Under the pieces are notes generated by a model that had not been told where the DNA came from, made no database searches, and saw only the letters and a program-made list of their open reading frames with translations. Both the position numbers and the translations under genes were made by a program. Below, piece by piece: positions 63,064 to 64,000 of a stretch of DNA of 64,000 nt. Location: contig NC_045130.1 of assembly GCF_007655135.1 (NCBI RefSeq), positions 14,074,001 to 14,138,000 on the forward strand. The letters are read 5' to 3'. Source of the DNA: Punica granatum (Eukaryota; Streptophyta; Magnoliopsida; Myrtales; Lythraceae). Every line of letters begins with the position of its first letter. Position 1 is the stretch's first letter.

Positions 63064-63654
63064 TCAAGGGTCCCAAAGAGAGTCGTTTTGCCAGACTCCA
63101 TATTCTTCATCAACCTCTCCACCATAAGTGCCAAAATCGGGAGGCTCATTGATCATGAAATCCTCGGGCATTTGCATCCACATCTTCGGCGAGTCCAGCG
63201 GCGAGTCGTTGATCGCCTGAATCTGGCTCGGCGAAAGCCGCACCGTCATCGGACTGGGCGAGGAGGTGCTGTCGACAACTCCAGCGCCCTCCGCCGCAAT
63301 TGCAACCGTGGACGTACGGCCTGGACGGAGCCGAAGAGATGCCTCGTGGGCGGCAGCTCGGATGTCATCCGGGTCGGAGCTTACAGGGCGAGGGAGGGCG
63401 TGAGCGAGCTCGGGGAAGTTGAGGCGGGCATCACGGCCCCGGAAGTGCAATGCGGCCACGTCGTACGCAGCGGCAGCCATCTCAGGTGTCTCGAAGCTGC
63501 CCAGCCATATCCGGTTCTTCTTCCCGGGTTCACGGATCTCCGATACCCACTTGCCCCATTTCCGCTTCCTGACCCCCCGGTAGCACGAGCTGATGCCGCT
63601 GGACGACCCGGAGGGGCTTACTCCGCCTCCAACACCAGGCTGCTCTTCCTCCAT
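63064..63654 (-). CDS. DREB-subfamily AP2/ERF transcription factor (ERF020-ERF022-like), 196 aa
   Basis: The gene is intronless. The AP2/ERF domain ([13 protein letters not shown]...ARLNFPEL) is at residues 25-83 with the DREB Val14/Glu19 pair. The C-terminal motif [20 protein letters not shown] is shared with the ERF gene at 49434-50099, as is the pattern after the domain ([18 protein letters not shown] against [18 protein letters not shown]). The two are clear paralogues in the same orientation 13 kb apart, so an old tandem duplication is likely. The end ([17 protein letters not shown]) is acidic and aromatic, resembling an activation motif. The start is the only upstream ATG before the domain. 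A TATA box lies about 147 bp upstream. Confidence 0.92.
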   Translation of the reverse strand: MEEEQPGVGGGVSPSGSSSGISSCYRGVRKRKWGKWVSEIREPGKKNRIWLGSFETPEMAAAAYDVAALHFRGRDARLNFPELAHALPRPVSSDPDDIRAAAHEASLRLRPGRTSTVAIAAEGAGVVDSTSSPSPMTVRLSPSQIQAINDSPLDSPKMWMQMPEDFMINEPPDFGTYGGEVDEEYGVWQNDSLWDP

Positions 63655-63800
63655 GTAATTAATTGTAATTATCAGGTTAAGAAACTAATTAAAAGTGTAG
63701 GATTAATTGGGAGCTAGAAGAGATTGATCATCAAGAGTTGTTGTTGCTGTCGTTGTTGTTAAGTGTATAGGACAGCTAATGTCGAGTGTGTGTGTGTGTG

Positions 63801-63808
63801 TATATATA
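63801..63808 (-). promoter_or_regulatory. Probable TATA box of the second ERF gene
   Basis: A TATATATA element next to a (GT)n tract lies about 147 bp upstream of the ERF start codon, a normal position for a plant core promoter. Confidence 0.5.
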
Positions 63809-64000
63809 GAGATGGGGTGGATGAGTGGTTATGGAAGTTTGATTGTGTCTAATGTTCAGTTGAAACGCGGAGGCTGTAGCAGACGAGAGGGAGTGAGAGT
63901 GAGCTTCCTCGTAGTTTCAGGATGTTGGTAATATATATTTGATATCATGAAGAAGATCGATCGACATTTTACAATATATGAGACTATATGGTGGCCATGC

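Overview
This is a nuclear chromosome window from a flowering plant, most likely a core eudicot. The genes are split by many GT-AG introns, intergenic DNA is AT-rich with abundant microsatellites, and the gene set is plant-specific (an AGAMOUS-clade MADS gene, DREB-type AP2/ERF genes, a plant mTERF protein, plant PTP1). There is also a nuclear copy of plastid petB intron DNA. I cannot fix the species from sequence alone. Exon models were assembled by reading splice sites and checking that phases and lengths close. GBA2 (19 exons, 948 aa), PPME1 (13 exons, 349 aa), PTP1 (8 exons, 346 aa) and cytochrome c (3 exons, 113 aa) all close perfectly and appear intact.

Layout from left to right. 1-5,000: MADS-box exon of an AGL11/SEEDSTICK-like gene on the minus strand. 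Its large intron runs off the left edge, and its 5' leader side carries a 93-base poly-G run and a GA-repeat tract. 5,000-10,100: intergenic DNA with two SINE copies. 10,147-11,282: a small single-pass membrane protein of unknown function. 12,345-18,851: non-lysosomal glucosylceramidase (GBA2). 19,400-25,500: a repeat province with a SINE, a hAT MITE with perfect 8-bp target duplications, a ~362-bp tandem array, and a plastid petB insertion that interrupts the array. 25,914-29,368: protein phosphatase methylesterase 1. 29,400-32,400: microsatellite-rich spacer. 32,395-35,060: protein tyrosine phosphatase PTP1.

34,138-39,751 is the most unusual part. The promoter, exon 1, intron 1 and half of exon 2 of PTP1 are duplicated in inverted orientation about 3.1 kb away and are joined in frame to an mTERF-family gene (ending 41,202). 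The apparent result is a chimeric divergent gene pair. The copied exon has lost its ATG (now GTG), so the start of the mTERF protein is an open question.

42,230-43,665: cytochrome c, with a 32-base poly-G run (poly-C in the mRNA) two bases after its stop codon. 49,434-50,099 and 63,064-63,654: two paralogous DREB/ERF genes in the same orientation. Between them lies a Ty1/copia retrotransposon (53,626-58,109) with 535-bp LTRs and 5-bp target duplications. It is dead: it has a nonsense codon in gag, the integrase core is deleted, and the RNase H site is altered. 58,100-63,000 holds a further SINE, a Mutator-like MITE with 9-bp target duplications, and short tandem duplications.
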